35,954 nucleotides of DNA from Micromonospora sp. ATCC 39149 (GCF_000158815.1 NZ_GG657738.1:4427963-4463916); one strand, 5' to 3'. Shown: positions 7,971 to 16,963, counted from the first letter of the stretch. Made by a program: numbers and translations. The notes: a model not told the origin generated them from the sequence alone.

Positions 7971-8004
7971 CGGCGGGAGGGCGGCATCCGCAGCCCTCCC
8001 GCCG
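7971..8004. terminator. Rho-independent-type hairpin after lipoprotein copy 1
   Basis: A perfect 12-bp stem, CGGCGGGAGGGC (7971-7982) with GCCCTCCCGCCG (7993-8004) and a 10-base loop. It lies 8 bases after the stop, with no T-run, typical of GC-rich actinobacteria. Confidence 0.75.
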
Positions 8005-8128
8005 GGCGTCCGTGCGGCGGGCGCGGGTCGGGTGGCCCGGACAGGGATTGCGAAACGCGGCGGCAGGGAACAAAGGTGACGTCCCCTCCGGCGCCCGCGG
8101 CCCGGACGACCCACTTGGAGAGGTTCAC

Positions 8129-8971
8129 GTGACCATTCGACGCTTCAGCGCGGCGCTCTTCGCCATGACGCTGCTCACTCCTGGTCTGGCCGCCTGCAGC
8201 GGCACCGGGACCGGCGAGGCGGGGGCCTCCGCGTCCCCGACGGTCTCCGGCAGCGCGGCGGCGGGCAGCGCCTCGCCCGGCACGGGCGACGCCAAGCAGG
8301 CCCTGCTGAACTCCACGAACGAGATCCGCAACGGCAACTTCCGGTTCACCATGACCGGCGTCGGCACCACCGCCGAGGGGCAGGTGCACGAGCCCAGCCA
8401 GAGCGCCGAGATGAAGCTGACCATCGGCGACGCCTCCTCGGACGTGCAGATGAAGCTGGACCTGGTGCACCTCAAGCCGGACAGTTGGGTCAAGCTCGAC
8501 CTCGGCGGCCAGGCGGCCAAGCTGCCCGGCGTGCAGGGCCTCAACCTCGGCAAGTACCAGCACCTCGACCAGAGCAGGATCAAGGGCAACCGCAACCTGG
8601 GCTTCGACTTCGAGGAGGTCGACCCGGCCGGCAGCGAGGTGCTGACCCAGGGCGTCACCGAGGTCCGGCAGACCGGCGAGGGCGCGTACGCGGGCACGAT
8701 CGACGTGACGAAGGCCGCCGAGGCCGGTTCGCTGAACGCCGAGCTGATCAAGGCGCTCGGGCAGCAGGCCCGGTCGGTGCCGTTCACGGCCAAGCTGGAC
8801 CCGCAGGCCCGGCTCAGTGAGCTGGTGATCCAGATCCCGGCGTCCGGGCAGAACAAGGCCCAGGACATCCGGATCACGTACGCCGACTACGGTGCCGCGA
8901 CGGCCGCCCAGCGCCCGCCGGCCGACCAGGTCGTCGAGGCCCCGAACGAGCTGTACAACCTGTTCAACTGA
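8129..8971 (+). CDS. LppX/LprA-F-G-like lipoprotein, copy 2
   Basis: A 280-residue paralogue of the preceding lipoprotein. Signal peptide MTIRRFSAALFAMTLLTPG, lipobox LAAC with Cys23 at the same position as copy 1, a Ser/Gly/Ala linker, then the same domain. In the stretch starting KYQHLD, 35 of 55 aligned residues are identical by hand count, and the VTYADYGAATA end is shared (here ITYADYGAATA). This supports a tandem duplication followed by divergence. The GTG at 8129 follows TTGGAGAGG, a good ribosome site. It has its own upstream gap (7963-8128) after a terminator, so it may be transcribed separately. Envelope lipid handling is inferred from family only. Confidence 0.82.
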   Translation: MTIRRFSAALFAMTLLTPGLAACSGTGTGEAGASASPTVSGSAAAGSASPGTGDAKQALLNSTNEIRNGNFRFTMTGVGTTAEGQVHEPSQSAEMKLTIGDASSDVQMKLDLVHLKPDSWVKLDLGGQAAKLPGVQGLNLGKYQHLDQSRIKGNRNLGFDFEEVDPAGSEVLTQGVTEVRQTGEGAYAGTIDVTKAAEAGSLNAELIKALGQQARSVPFTAKLDPQARLSELVIQIPASGQNKAQDIRITYADYGAATAAQRPPADQVVEAPNELYNLFN

Positions 8972-9026
8972 CGGTGGTGCCGGCCTGCCGGGGCGGCGGT
9001 GACCGCCCCGCAGCCGCGCCCCTGCC

Positions 9027-9248
9027 TCAGGCGTCCGGCTGCCGCCGGGCCGCGTCGATGCGGGCCCGCGCGCCGTCGAGCCAGCGCTGGCAGACCTCGG
9101 CCAGCTTCTCGCCGCGTTCCCACAGCGCCAGCGACTCCTCCAGCGAGGTGCCGCCGGTCTCCAGCCGTTCCACCACCGTGGCCAGCTCGGCGCGGGCCTG
9201 CTCGTAGCTGAGCCGTTCGTCCGGCCCGGCGTTCTTCGCGTCAGTCAT
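9027..9248 (-). CDS. xseB: Exodeoxyribonuclease VII small subunit
   Basis: The small subunit of exonuclease VII, which with XseA degrades single-stranded DNA to oligonucleotides. At 73 residues it is the usual length. The family's LSYEQARAELATVVERLETGGTSLEESLALWERGEKLAEVCQRWLDGARARI helix pair is complete. ATG 9248 is preferred over ATG 9257 because GGGACAG lies just upstream of it as a ribosome site. It lies 42 bases after the xseA stop on the same strand, so the two are co-transcribed from upstream of xseA. Confidence 0.93.
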   Translation of the reverse strand: MTDAKNAGPDERLSYEQARAELATVVERLETGGTSLEESLALWERGEKLAEVCQRWLDGARARIDAARRQPDA

Positions 9249-9290
9249 CTGTCCCATCCCAGCACATCCCGCCCCTGAGCCGCGCGCGGC

Positions 9291-10511
9291 TCAGCCGTCG
9301 ACCGTGACGGCCAACTCGCCCTCGGCGAGGCGTACCCGCAGCGGGTCGCCCCCGCCCACCTCGCCGGCCGCCCGCACCACGTGGCCGTCGGCGCGCTGGA
9401 CGATCGCGTAGCCCCGCTCCAGGGTCGCGGCGGGGGACAGGGCGCGCAGCCGGGCCAGGGTGTGCCGCAGCTCGTCCTCCGCCGCGCCGAGCCGGTGTTG
9501 CAGGGTGCGCCCCGCCCGCTGGCGCAGCGCGGTCACGTCGGCGACCCGCTGCTCCACCATCACCTGCGGCCGGGCCAGCACCGGCCGGGACCGCAGCCCG
9601 TCGAGGCGGTTCGCCTCCCGGTCGACCAGGTGGCGGACCGCCCGCTCCACCCGGTGCCGGGCCTGCTGGATCAGGCGCAGCTCCTCGGTCAGGTCGGGAA
9701 CGATCCGCTTCGCGGCGTCCGTCGGGGTGGAGGCCCGCAGGTCGGCGACGTAGTCGACCAGCGGCGCGTCCGTCTCGTGGCCGATGGCGCTGACCACCGG
9801 CGTACGGCAGGCGAAGACCGCCCGGCACAGCGCCTCGTCGGAGAAGGGCAGCAGGTCCTCTATGCCACCGCCGCCCCGGGCGATGACGATCACGTCGACG
9901 GTCGGGTCGGCGTCGAGCACCTTCAGCGCGTCGACGATCTGCGGCACCGCGCCCGGCCCCTGCACGGCCACGTTGACCGTGCGGAACTCCACGGCCGGCC
10001 AGCGCCGGCGGGCGTTGGTCAGCACGTCCCGCTCGGCGGCGGAGGCGCGGCCGGTGATCAGCCCGACCCGGCCCGGCAGGAACGGCAGCCGTCGCTTGCG
10101 GGCCCGGTCGAACAGCCCCTCGGCGGCCAGCAGCTTCTTGAGCTTCTCCAGCCGGGCCAGCAGCTCGCCCAGCCCCACCTGGCGGATCTCGTCGGCGCGC
10201 AGGCTCAGCGTGCCCCGGGCCGCGTAGAACTCGGGCTTGGCGTGCAGCACCACCCGGGCGCCCTCGCGTAGCTCGGGCGCGCCGGCGTCGAGGACGTCCC
10301 GGTTGGTGGTGACGGTGAGGCTCAGGTCGGCCGACGGGTCGCGCAGGGTGAGGAACACCGTGCTGGCCCCGGGCCGCCGGCTGATCTGCGCCACCTGCCC
10401 GTCGACCCACACCCAGCCGAGCCGGGCGATCCAGGCCCCCACCTTCTGGCTGACGACCCGCACCGGCCACGGCTCGTCGGAGCTGCTCCGGCCGCTCTCA
10501 TCCGCACTCAC
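9291..10511 (-). CDS. xseA: Exodeoxyribonuclease VII large subunit
   Basis: The catalytic subunit of exonuclease VII, active in DNA repair and recombination in the cytoplasm. The 406-residue product has an N-terminal OB-fold (about 18-115, including [15 protein letters not shown] and STVFLTLRD), then the nuclease core with [40 protein letters not shown] and [32 protein letters not shown], then a long coiled helical region. The GTG at 10511 is supported by a TAGGGT -10 ending six bases upstream (complement 10518-10523), implying a leaderless message. It is divergent from ispH with 108 bases between, the same neighbours as in mycobacteria (xseB-xseA-ispH region). Confidence 0.96.
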   Translation of the reverse strand: MSADESGRSSSDEPWPVRVVSQKVGAWIARLGWVWVDGQVAQISRRPGASTVFLTLRDPSADLSLTVTTNRDVLDAGAPELREGARVVLHAKPEFYAARGTLSLRADEIRQVGLGELLARLEKLKKLLAAEGLFDRARKRRLPFLPGRVGLITGRASAAERDVLTNARRRWPAVEFRTVNVAVQGPGAVPQIVDALKVLDADPTVDVIVIARGGGGIEDLLPFSDEALCRAVFACRTPVVSAIGHETDAPLVDYVADLRASTPTDAAKRIVPDLTEELRLIQQARHRVERAVRHLVDREANRLDGLRSRPVLARPQVMVEQRVADVTALRQRAGRTLQHRLGAAEDELRHTLARLRALSPAATLERGYAIVQRADGHVVRAAGEVGGGDPLRVRLAEGELAVTVDG

Positions 10512-10517
10512 GCCCTC

Positions 10518-10523
10518 ACCCTA
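10518..10523 (-). promoter_or_regulatory. -10 box of xseA, leaderless-type
   Basis: TAGGGT on the minus strand, six bases before the GTG start. No convincing -35 was found. Confidence 0.5.
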
Positions 10524-10607
10524 CGGACGCCCTCCGACTATCGAGGGAGCCGCGTCACCCGCCGGCGCGTACCCCTTGATCAACGGGGGGCGGTTCGGGG
10601 CGGCACG

Positions 10608-10613
10608 TACGAT
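10608..10613 (+). promoter_or_regulatory. -10 box of ispH, leaderless-type
   Basis: TACGAT, six bases before the GTG start at 10620. No convincing -35 at 17-18 bases was found. Confidence 0.5.
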
Positions 10614-10619
10614 GGGCGG

Positions 10620-11609
10620 GTGACTCAGGCTGAGACGACTCCCCGGACCGGCAAGCGCGTGCTCCTGGCCAAGCCCCGCGGCTACTGCGCGGGCGTCGAC
10701 CGGGCGGTGCAGACCGTCGAGGAGGCGCTCAGGCTCTACGGCGCCCCGATCTACGTGCGCAAGCAGATCGTGCACAACAAGCACGTGGTGCGGACCCTGG
10801 AGGCCAAGGGCGCGGTCTTCGTGGAGGAGAACGAGGAGGTGCCCGAGGGCGCGACCGTGATCTTCTCGGCCCACGGCGTCGCCCCCGAGGTGTACGAGCA
10901 GGCGAGGGCCCGCTCACTGAAGGCGATCGACGCCACCTGCCCGTTGGTGACGAAGGTGCACCAGGAGGCCAAGCGGTTCGCCGCCGAGGACTACGACATC
11001 CTGCTGATCGGCCACGAGGGGCACGAGGAGGTCATCGGCACCGCCGGTGAGGCCCCCGCGCACATCCAGCTCGTCGACGGCCCCGACGACGCCGACAAGG
11101 TCACCGTGCGGGACCCGAGCAAGGTGGTCTGGCTCTCCCAGACCACGCTGTCGGTCGACGAGACGCTGGAGACCGTGGCCCGGCTCAAGTCCCGGCTGCC
11201 GCTGCTCCAGTCGCCGCCCAGCGACGACATCTGCTACGCCACCTCCAACCGTCAGCACGTGGTCAAGGAGATCGCCCCGGAGTGCGACGTGGTCCTCGTC
11301 GTCGGCTCGCGCAACTCCTCGAACTCCGTCCGGCTGGTCGAGGTCGCCCTGGACGCCGGTGCCCGTGCCGGCCACCTCGTCGACTTCGCCCACGAGATCG
11401 ACGACGCCTGGCTGGAGGGGGCCGGCACGGTGGGCCTGACCTCCGGGGCGAGCGTTCCCGACGAGCTGGTCCAGGATGTGTTGGCGCACCTCGCCGCGCG
11501 CGGCTTCACCGACGTGGACGAGGTGGTCACCGCCAACGAGCGGCTGACCTTCTCGCTGCCGCAGGAACTCAAGCGCGACATGAAGGCCGCCGCCGCGTCC
11601 CGCCCATGA
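10620..11609 (+). CDS. ispH: 4-hydroxy-3-methylbut-2-enyl diphosphate reductase
   Basis: The last enzyme of the MEP pathway; it reduces HMBPP to IPP and DMAPP using a [4Fe-4S] cluster. The 329-residue product has the three cluster cysteines: Cys23 ([10 protein letters not shown]), Cys107 ([11 protein letters not shown]) and Cys205 ([11 protein letters not shown]). Substrate-binding histidines are in VHNKHV and SAHGVAP, and [14 protein letters not shown] is intact. Length and motifs match IspH/LytB. The GTG at 10620 fits a leaderless promoter, TACGAT at 10608-10613. It is divergent from xseA. In this phylum IspH supplies precursors for quinones, polyprenyl lipid carriers and terpenes. Confidence 0.97.
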   Translation: MTQAETTPRTGKRVLLAKPRGYCAGVDRAVQTVEEALRLYGAPIYVRKQIVHNKHVVRTLEAKGAVFVEENEEVPEGATVIFSAHGVAPEVYEQARARSLKAIDATCPLVTKVHQEAKRFAAEDYDILLIGHEGHEEVIGTAGEAPAHIQLVDGPDDADKVTVRDPSKVVWLSQTTLSVDETLETVARLKSRLPLLQSPPSDDICYATSNRQHVVKEIAPECDVVLVVGSRNSSNSVRLVEVALDAGARAGHLVDFAHEIDDAWLEGAGTVGLTSGASVPDELVQDVLAHLAARGFTDVDEVVTANERLTFSLPQELKRDMKAAAASRP

Positions 11610-11627
11610 TCGACCGGCCCGCGCCCG

Positions 11628-11659
11628 ACCGGTGGGGAACGGATCACCGGTGGGCAACG
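11628..11659. promoter_or_regulatory. Two 14-bp direct repeats before the small lipoprotein gene
   Basis: ACCGGTGGGGAACG (11628-11641) and ACCGGTGGGCAACG (11646-11659), 13 of 14 bases identical and 18 bp apart, end 11 bases before the ATG. They may be a regulator binding site or part of the promoter. Confidence 0.4.
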
Positions 11660-11670
11660 TCTGATCGGGT

Positions 11671-12102
11671 ATGAAGACCACTCGGATCATCGTCGCCGCG
11701 CTGGTTACCTCCGCGGCCCTGAGCGCCTGCGGCGGCCAGGGCACCGGTGACGCCACCCCCGCCCCCAGCCCTTCGGGAGGATCCGCGGTGACCGACGCGT
11801 CCAGCACCGGTCCGGTCGACCCGACGGTGCCGGCCCCGTCGTCCTCGGTGCCCCCGAGCCGCCCATCGGCGGGCCGCCCGAGCATCCCGCCGGGCGTCGG
11901 CGCCACCACCCTCACCGGCACCGTCGAGGCCGGCGTGGAGCCGGGTTGCCGCATGCTGGACGGCTACCAGCTCATCGGCGGTCCCGCCGACGTGCTGGCC
12001 GCCGGTGCGAAGGTCACGGTCACCGGCCGGGCGCAGCCCGACATGCTCACCACGTGCCAGCAGGGCATCCCGTTCGTCGTGGAGTCCGCCCGCCGCGCCT
12101 GA
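11671..12102 (+). CDS. Small lipoprotein of unknown function
   Basis: A predicted lipid-anchored protein of 143 residues. MKTTRIIVAALVTSAALSAC is a signal peptide with lipobox LSAC; Cys20 would be acylated. A Ser/Pro/Thr-rich linker to about residue 72 leads to a compact domain starting GVGATTLTGTVEAGVEPGCRML, with two cysteines (GC and TTC) that could pair, and an alternating pattern (AGAKVTVTGRA) suggesting a small beta-barrel. I do not recognise a named family beyond that. It is 61 bases after ispH and could be read from it, but the direct repeats between the two suggest its own control. It is convergent with the protease gene across a strong terminator. Confidence 0.72.
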   Translation: MKTTRIIVAALVTSAALSACGGQGTGDATPAPSPSGGSAVTDASSTGPVDPTVPAPSSSVPPSRPSAGRPSIPPGVGATTLTGTVEAGVEPGCRMLDGYQLIGGPADVLAAGAKVTVTGRAQPDMLTTCQQGIPFVVESARRA

Positions 12103-12219
12103 GGCGCGGATCGTCCCGCCGCCGGCCCGGCCGCCCATCCGGGCGTGCCGGGCCCCATCCGCGTGCCACGCCCCATCCGCGCGTCGGTCGCGTGTGCCGG
12201 CGGTCCCGACCGGTGACGG

Positions 12220-12257
12220 CAGGAGCCCGCCCCCGCCGAGGCGGGGACGGGCTCCTG
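12220..12257. terminator. Strong bidirectional terminator
   Basis: CAGGAGCCCG-CCCCCGCC / GGCGGGG-CGGGCTCCTG arms, nearly 18 bp, with a very tight loop. It sits between the convergent lipoprotein and S8 protease genes. The remainder of the gap (12103-12219) only shows CCCCATCCGCG twice. Confidence 0.8.
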
Positions 12258-12287
12258 TGGTGAGGCGGAGTGGTCAGGCGGCGAGGG

Positions 12288-15200
12288 TCAGTTGACCGCG
12301 CCGATCGCCACCGAACCGCGGCCGACGACCGCGCCCTCTGTGGTGGTCACGGCCAGATCGCCGTAGAGCTCGCGACCGGCGGCCGGGGCGGACTGGGCGG
12401 TCACCGTGCCGGTGAGGGCAGCGGTGGCACCGTTGGCCAGGGCGAGCGGGGTGGTCGCAGCGGACAGCGTGCCCAGCGACGCCGCCGAGAACGAGTCCCG
12501 GTAGTCGTAGGCGGTGCTGGTGCCCGGCCCGTTGACGGCGTACCCGTCGACCAGGACGCGGTAGGTGCCGGCGGGCGGGTTGGCCAGGGTCACCGCCTCC
12601 TCCGAGTCGCCGTCGGCTGCGCGGCCGACCTCGGTGGCACCCCGGAAGACGAACAGGTCCAGGTCTGCGCCGAGGTCCGCGGTGTTGCCGATGCGGGCCG
12701 TGAAGCTGGCCGCGCCGGCCGGAACCTCGACCAGGTACTCCTGCTGCGCGCCCTCGCCGATCGTCGGCCGCTCGGCGCGCACGCTCGCCAGCGGGCTGCC
12801 CTGACCGGTCACCGCGACCGGGCCGAAGGTGTTGGTCAGGCCCCAGGTGACCTCGGTCGGGGTGCCGGCGGTGACCGACGGCAGCTCGACCACGGCCGGC
12901 TCGACCGTGACGCCCTGCACCCGCACCTGGAGCTGGAACGGGTTGTCCAGCGCGGGCGAGGTGCGCCGCGACTCCACCTCGAACTCCCAGACCCCGGCGA
13001 TCGGGCTCGGGTAATCCCGCTCCTGCGGCTTGCAGGCGGCGGCGTTGGAGAAGTTGGTGTAGCAGGCGGTGCTCGCGGTGCTCTCCACCGGAACGCCGTA
13101 CGGGTTGATCGCGATGAACCGGGTCTGCGAGCTGGTGGCGATGCCGGCCAGGTTGACCTGGATCGCGCCCGCGCCCGGCGGGACCGTCACGAAGTACGAG
13201 GTGGAGCTGTTCCGCTCGACCGAGCCCTCGGCCGAGAAGGAGTACGCCGGCTTCACCACGTCGGTGGCGGCCACCACGACGGTGGAGACCTCGAAGTCGA
13301 CCACCGAGGTGGCCGGGTCGTCGATCAGCAGGAGCGCGCCGTGTGCCCCGGCGGTCTTCGGGTTGGCCTTCACCGCGATGGTGACGGTCTTGTTCAGCGG
13401 CAGCCAGACCTGCTGCTTGGTGCTGAAGGTGCCGTCGTTGCCGCGCAGCGTCACGTTGTGCAGCAGGCTCTTGTTCGGGCCGCTGGTCCGGGTGACCTTC
13501 ACCTCGTACGTCTTGGACTTCTTCAGCGGCTGACCGCCCTGCGTCACCGCGCAGCGGTTGTAGACGCCGGTGCCCCGGTGCGGGTTCGGCACGAAGGCGC
13601 CGGTGGCCTTGTCGTACCGGGTCAGGTTCGCCGACAGTTCGGTGCAGACGGGTGCGTCGGAGACGTACGACCGGGTCTGCACGCCCTTGTCCAGCAGCGC
13701 CCAGGCGCCCGGCACGTCGAACATGCCGTAGCCCTGCGCGTAGGTCGCGACGCCCGCGATCGGCTTGGCCGAGGTGTAGATCGCCCGGCGCAGCGCGGCC
13801 GGGGTGACGCCCTTGTCGGTCGCCTTGGCGGCCGACAGCAGCAGCGCGGCGGCGCCGGCGGCCTGCGGGGAGGCCATCGAGGTGCCGTTGAGCATCTGGT
13901 AGCCCGGCGGCAGCGGGTAGCCGGCCTCGGGGACCGGGCTGCCGGCCTGCCAGGTCGGCGCGGTGGAGATCGCCGAGCCGGGGGCGGCGATGTTCGGCTT
14001 GAAGCCGCCGTCCTCACGCGGGCCGCGCGAGGAGAAGTTGAACAGGGCGTTGTCCTTGCGGACGACCGCGCCGTAGTTCGCCAGCCAGGTGTCCTTGCTG
14101 ATGCTCGCCGCGACGCTGACCACGTTTTCGGCCACCGACGGGTCACCGATGGTGTTCAACCCGGGGCCGGAGTTGCCGGCCGAGATGAACAGCTGCACGC
14201 CGTAGGTGTTGATCAGCTCGTTGTAGAGCTGCGCGCGGGCGTTCGAGCCGTCGTTGAGCGCCGGCAGGCCGCCGATCGACATGTTGACCACGTCGACCTT
14301 GCGGTTGATCACCAGGTCGGCCATGCCGGTGGTGAGCGCCGCGGCGGTGCAGCCGCCGCCCCAGGAGCAGGCCCGGGCCGACACGAGCTTCGCGCCGGGG
14401 GCCGCGCCGTCGAACGCGCTGTTGCCCAGCATGTCGTTGGCGGCGGTGATGCCGGCGACGTGCGTGCCGTGGGTGGACTCGATGATGCCGATGTTGACGT
14501 AGTCGACCAGGCCGGGGCCGCCGACCGGTGCGGTGTCGACGTCCTCGCGGTACTCGACGACGAACGGGATCTGCTCGCGGACCGCGGTGGCCGGGTTGTC
14601 CGTGCCGAAGTGTCCGACCTGGAACTTCTCCTTGTACGGGCGCATCACCTCGTCGTCGGTGAAGTCCCGGTTGGAGTTGGCGTCGACCCGGATGTCGTGC
14701 GTCGTGACGTTGTAGAGGATGCCGAAGGTGTCGGTGGTGTCGCCGTCGCGGTTGACGTCACCGGCCGGGTCGCTGCCGGCCGTGATCGACTCGCGGAAGG
14801 TGGTGAACCGGTAGCTGCCCGCCGGGGCCGTCCAGGTCGCGCCGCCCGCGGTGAAGCTCGGGCCGGTGACCTCGGTGATCATCGCGCGCCAGGTGGCGTC
14901 CTCCAGCGGGTCCGTGGCGGTGACCCAGTCCACGATCTTGCGCTCGCCGGTGGTGGTGGTCTGGAGCGCCGGCTGGTCGAGGTCCACGCCGGAGTCCATG
15001 ATGCCGATGGTGACGCCGCGTCCGTCCCACGCCGGGTGGGCGGCCTTGAACGCCTCCGCGCCGATCTCGTTGGTCGGCATGTACGGGTTCACCGCGCCGG
15101 TGTCGCTGCCCGGACCGGCCAGCGTCTCGCCCTGCGCGGCGGCCTTTGTGCCGGCGGGCGCGGCCTCCGGGGCCGGGTCGGGGAGCTGGATGGTCTCGTC

Positions 15201-15590
15201 GAGGTCGACCGCGGCGACGCCGGGGAGCGTGGCGGCCTTGAGCACCTTCGCGGTGGGGACCTTCGCCAGGACGTAGCCGATGGAGTCGAAGCGCCGGCTC
15301 ACCGTGCCGCCGAGCTGCCGCACCGCGTCCGCGACGTCCTTCGCCTCGCCCTTGTCGGTGGCGACGATCAGGGTCACGGTCTTGGCGTGCTTCGCCTCGG
15401 CCTCGCTCAGCAGCTTGGCATCGTGTGCGCCCAGGGTCTCCACGGCGGTGGCCTGCGGAGCCTCCGACTCGGTCGCGGGGGCGGCGCTCGCGGTCGCGGT
15501 GCTGCCGGCGCCGGTCATGGCACCGGCCGCCATGACCGACGCGAAGAGCCCGGCAGAGGTACGCCGGCTCAGGTTTCGGGGTTTGCTCAC
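12288..15590 (-). CDS. Secreted subtilisin-like (S8) serine protease with C-terminal beta domains
   Basis: An exported protease of 1100 residues. The Sec signal (MSKPRNLSRRTSAGLFASVMAAGAMTG to about 37) is followed by an inhibitor-I9-like propeptide (about 68-135) and an S8 domain with Asp199 (IMDSGVD), His374 (STHGTHVAG), oxyanion Asn473 (SAGNSGPG) and Ser571 (NGTSMASP). The Asp-to-His distance of 175 residues is unusually long: an insert carries DVNRDGD at 278-284 and an EF-hand-pattern DANSNRDFTDDE at 303-314. Four or so beta domains follow, the last resembling a pre-peptidase C-terminal (PPC) domain (LDLFVFRGATEV... AGTYRVLVDGY). The GTG at 15590 has GGAGGAAAAG just upstream. It stands alone, flanked by a terminator and a long leader. 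The substrate is unknown. Confidence 0.93.
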   Translation of the reverse strand: MSKPRNLSRRTSAGLFASVMAAGAMTGAGSTATASAAPATESEAPQATAVETLGAHDAKLLSEAEAKHAKTVTLIVATDKGEAKDVADAVRQLGGTVSRRFDSIGYVLAKVPTAKVLKAATLPGVAAVDLDETIQLPDPAPEAAPAGTKAAAQGETLAGPGSDTGAVNPYMPTNEIGAEAFKAAHPAWDGRGVTIGIMDSGVDLDQPALQTTTTGERKIVDWVTATDPLEDATWRAMITEVTGPSFTAGGATWTAPAGSYRFTTFRESITAGSDPAGDVNRDGDTTDTFGILYNVTTHDIRVDANSNRDFTDDEVMRPYKEKFQVGHFGTDNPATAVREQIPFVVEYREDVDTAPVGGPGLVDYVNIGIIESTHGTHVAGITAANDMLGNSAFDGAAPGAKLVSARACSWGGGCTAAALTTGMADLVINRKVDVVNMSIGGLPALNDGSNARAQLYNELINTYGVQLFISAGNSGPGLNTIGDPSVAENVVSVAASISKDTWLANYGAVVRKDNALFNFSSRGPREDGGFKPNIAAPGSAISTAPTWQAGSPVPEAGYPLPPGYQMLNGTSMASPQAAGAAALLLSAAKATDKGVTPAALRRAIYTSAKPIAGVATYAQGYGMFDVPGAWALLDKGVQTRSYVSDAPVCTELSANLTRYDKATGAFVPNPHRGTGVYNRCAVTQGGQPLKKSKTYEVKVTRTSGPNKSLLHNVTLRGNDGTFSTKQQVWLPLNKTVTIAVKANPKTAGAHGALLLIDDPATSVVDFEVSTVVVAATDVVKPAYSFSAEGSVERNSSTSYFVTVPPGAGAIQVNLAGIATSSQTRFIAINPYGVPVESTASTACYTNFSNAAACKPQERDYPSPIAGVWEFEVESRRTSPALDNPFQLQVRVQGVTVEPAVVELPSVTAGTPTEVTWGLTNTFGPVAVTGQGSPLASVRAERPTIGEGAQQEYLVEVPAGAASFTARIGNTADLGADLDLFVFRGATEVGRAADGDSEEAVTLANPPAGTYRVLVDGYAVNGPGTSTAYDYRDSFSAASLGTLSAATTPLALANGATAALTGTVTAQSAPAAGRELYGDLAVTTTEGAVVGRGSVAIGAVN

Positions 15591-15671
15591 GTTCTCTTTT
15601 CCTCCAGAGAACAGGGCCCTGAAATCACAGGGCACGCGTGAGCGAAATCCTTTGGGGTGGGCGTACGTGGT

Positions 15672-15697
15672 GTCACTACCGATCGGTACGTTGTGAC
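15672..15697. promoter_or_regulatory. Palindrome upstream of the S8 protease gene
   Basis: The perfect 12-bp TACCGATCGGTA (15677-15688) is flanked by GTCAC (15672-15676) and GTGAC (15693-15697), about 85-105 bases before the start codon. It may be an operator or part of the promoter. A CCCTG/CAGGG hairpin lies in the leader between it and the ribosome site. Confidence 0.4.
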
Positions 15698-15740
15698 CAC
15701 TTCGTGACCTGCGCAGGCGCGCATTGTCACGCATGTACTG

Positions 15741-16922
15741 CTATCGGGACGGAGTCGGCGGGTCCACCCAGGACGGTCGTGCGGTCTCACCGAGCAGCTC
15801 AGGGGCCTGCGGCTGCCGGGGGGCCACCTCGACCTGCGCTGGCGAGGGCAACTTCTCGTCCGACACGCCTAGCTCGGCGAGCTTACGGGCGCTGACCAGC
15901 ACCCGGGCCTCCAGCGAGCCGACCGCCCGGTTGTACGCGGTCACCGCCCCGCCCAGCGACGCGCCGAGCTTGCCCACGTGATCGCCCAGCGTGGACAGCC
16001 GCCCGTACAGCTCGCGGGCCAGCGAGTGCACCGCCACCGCGTTGCGGGCCAGCGCTTCCTGCCGCCACGAGTACGCCACCGTACGCAGCAGCGCCACCAG
16101 CGTCGCCGGGGTGGCCAGCACCACGTTGCGGGCGAACGCGTGCTCCAGCAACGTCGGATCGCGCTGCAACGCCACGTCGAGGAACGGATCGGCCGGCACG
16201 AACAGCACCACGAACTCCGGGGTCTGGTCGAACGCCGCCCAGTAGGTCTTCGCGGCCAGCGCGTCGACGTGCGCCCGCAGGTGCCGCGCGTGCGCGTCGA
16301 GGTGCGTGTCCCGGCCCCGCTCGTCGCGGGCCTCCATCGCCGTCAGGTACGCGTCGAAGGGCGCCTTCGCGTCCACCACCACCGAGCGGCCCCCGTGCAG
16401 CCGGACCACGAGGTCGGGGCGTACCCCCTGGTGATCGGTTGTGGCGGTGACCTGCTCGCTGAAGTCGCAGTGCTCCAGCAGGCCGGCGGCCTCGACGATC
16501 CGGCGTAGCTGGTGCTCCCCCCAGCGGCCCCGCACCTGCGGCGCGCGCAGCGCCGCCACGAGCTGCTTGGTTTCCGTGCGCAGCTCGCCGGAGACGGCGC
16601 TCATCGCCCGGACCTGCTCGCGCAGCTCGGCGTACGCGTCGACGCGGGCGTGCTCCAGTTCGGCGACCCGGGACTCGTAGCGGCGCAGCGTCTCGTGCAG
16701 CGGCGCCACCGCCCGGGCCACCGCCTCCTGCGACTGCGCGGTCGCCTCGTAGCCCAGCGCCCGCATCGACTGCTCCAGCCGCCCCTCGCCCTCCCGCGTC
16801 GCGGCCAGGGTGGCCTCCAGCCGGGCGAGGTCGGCCGCCGACCGGGACCTGGCCGCGAACCAGCCCAGCGCGCCACCCGTGACGAGGCAGAACACCACCA
16901 CGGCCAGCGTCGAGAAGCTCAT
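15741..16922 (-). CDS. rmuC: DNA recombination protein RmuC
   Basis: A membrane-tethered, coiled-coil protein with a predicted nuclease-like core, linked in other bacteria to limiting DNA inversions. The 393-residue product has an N-terminal membrane span (about 4-24), a long coiled coil (about 27-125), then the RmuC core with RGRWGEHQLRRIVEAAGL, VRPDLVVRLHGGRSVVVDAKAPFDAYL and PEFVVLFVPADPFLDVALQRDP. Length and order of motifs fit the family. The start is the ATG at 16922; no strong ribosome site was seen. It is divergent from the 16976 gene with 53 bases between. Its catalytic activity in actinobacteria is not established. Confidence 0.93.
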   Translation of the reverse strand: MSFSTLAVVVFCLVTGGALGWFAARSRSAADLARLEATLAATREGEGRLEQSMRALGYEATAQSQEAVARAVAPLHETLRRYESRVAELEHARVDAYAELREQVRAMSAVSGELRTETKQLVAALRAPQVRGRWGEHQLRRIVEAAGLLEHCDFSEQVTATTDHQGVRPDLVVRLHGGRSVVVDAKAPFDAYLTAMEARDERGRDTHLDAHARHLRAHVDALAAKTYWAAFDQTPEFVVLFVPADPFLDVALQRDPTLLEHAFARNVVLATPATLVALLRTVAYSWRQEALARNAVAVHSLARELYGRLSTLGDHVGKLGASLGGAVTAYNRAVGSLEARVLVSARKLAELGVSDEKLPSPAQVEVAPRQPQAPELLGETARPSWVDPPTPSR

Positions 16923-16963
16923 GACCAGAGCTTGCCAAACGCGTACGACGGGCGCTCCCCGGG

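Noticed and set aside
12270..15641. A 1123-codon open frame on the + strand opposite the S8 protease
   Set aside because: Its product is Arg/Gly/Val-rich low-complexity sequence, a mirror of high-GC codon use; the minus-strand frame has signal peptide and all catalytic motifs.
15591..15740. A riboswitch (c-di-AMP ydaO type) before the protease
   Set aside because: The conserved core motifs were not found; only short hairpins and palindromes are visible.
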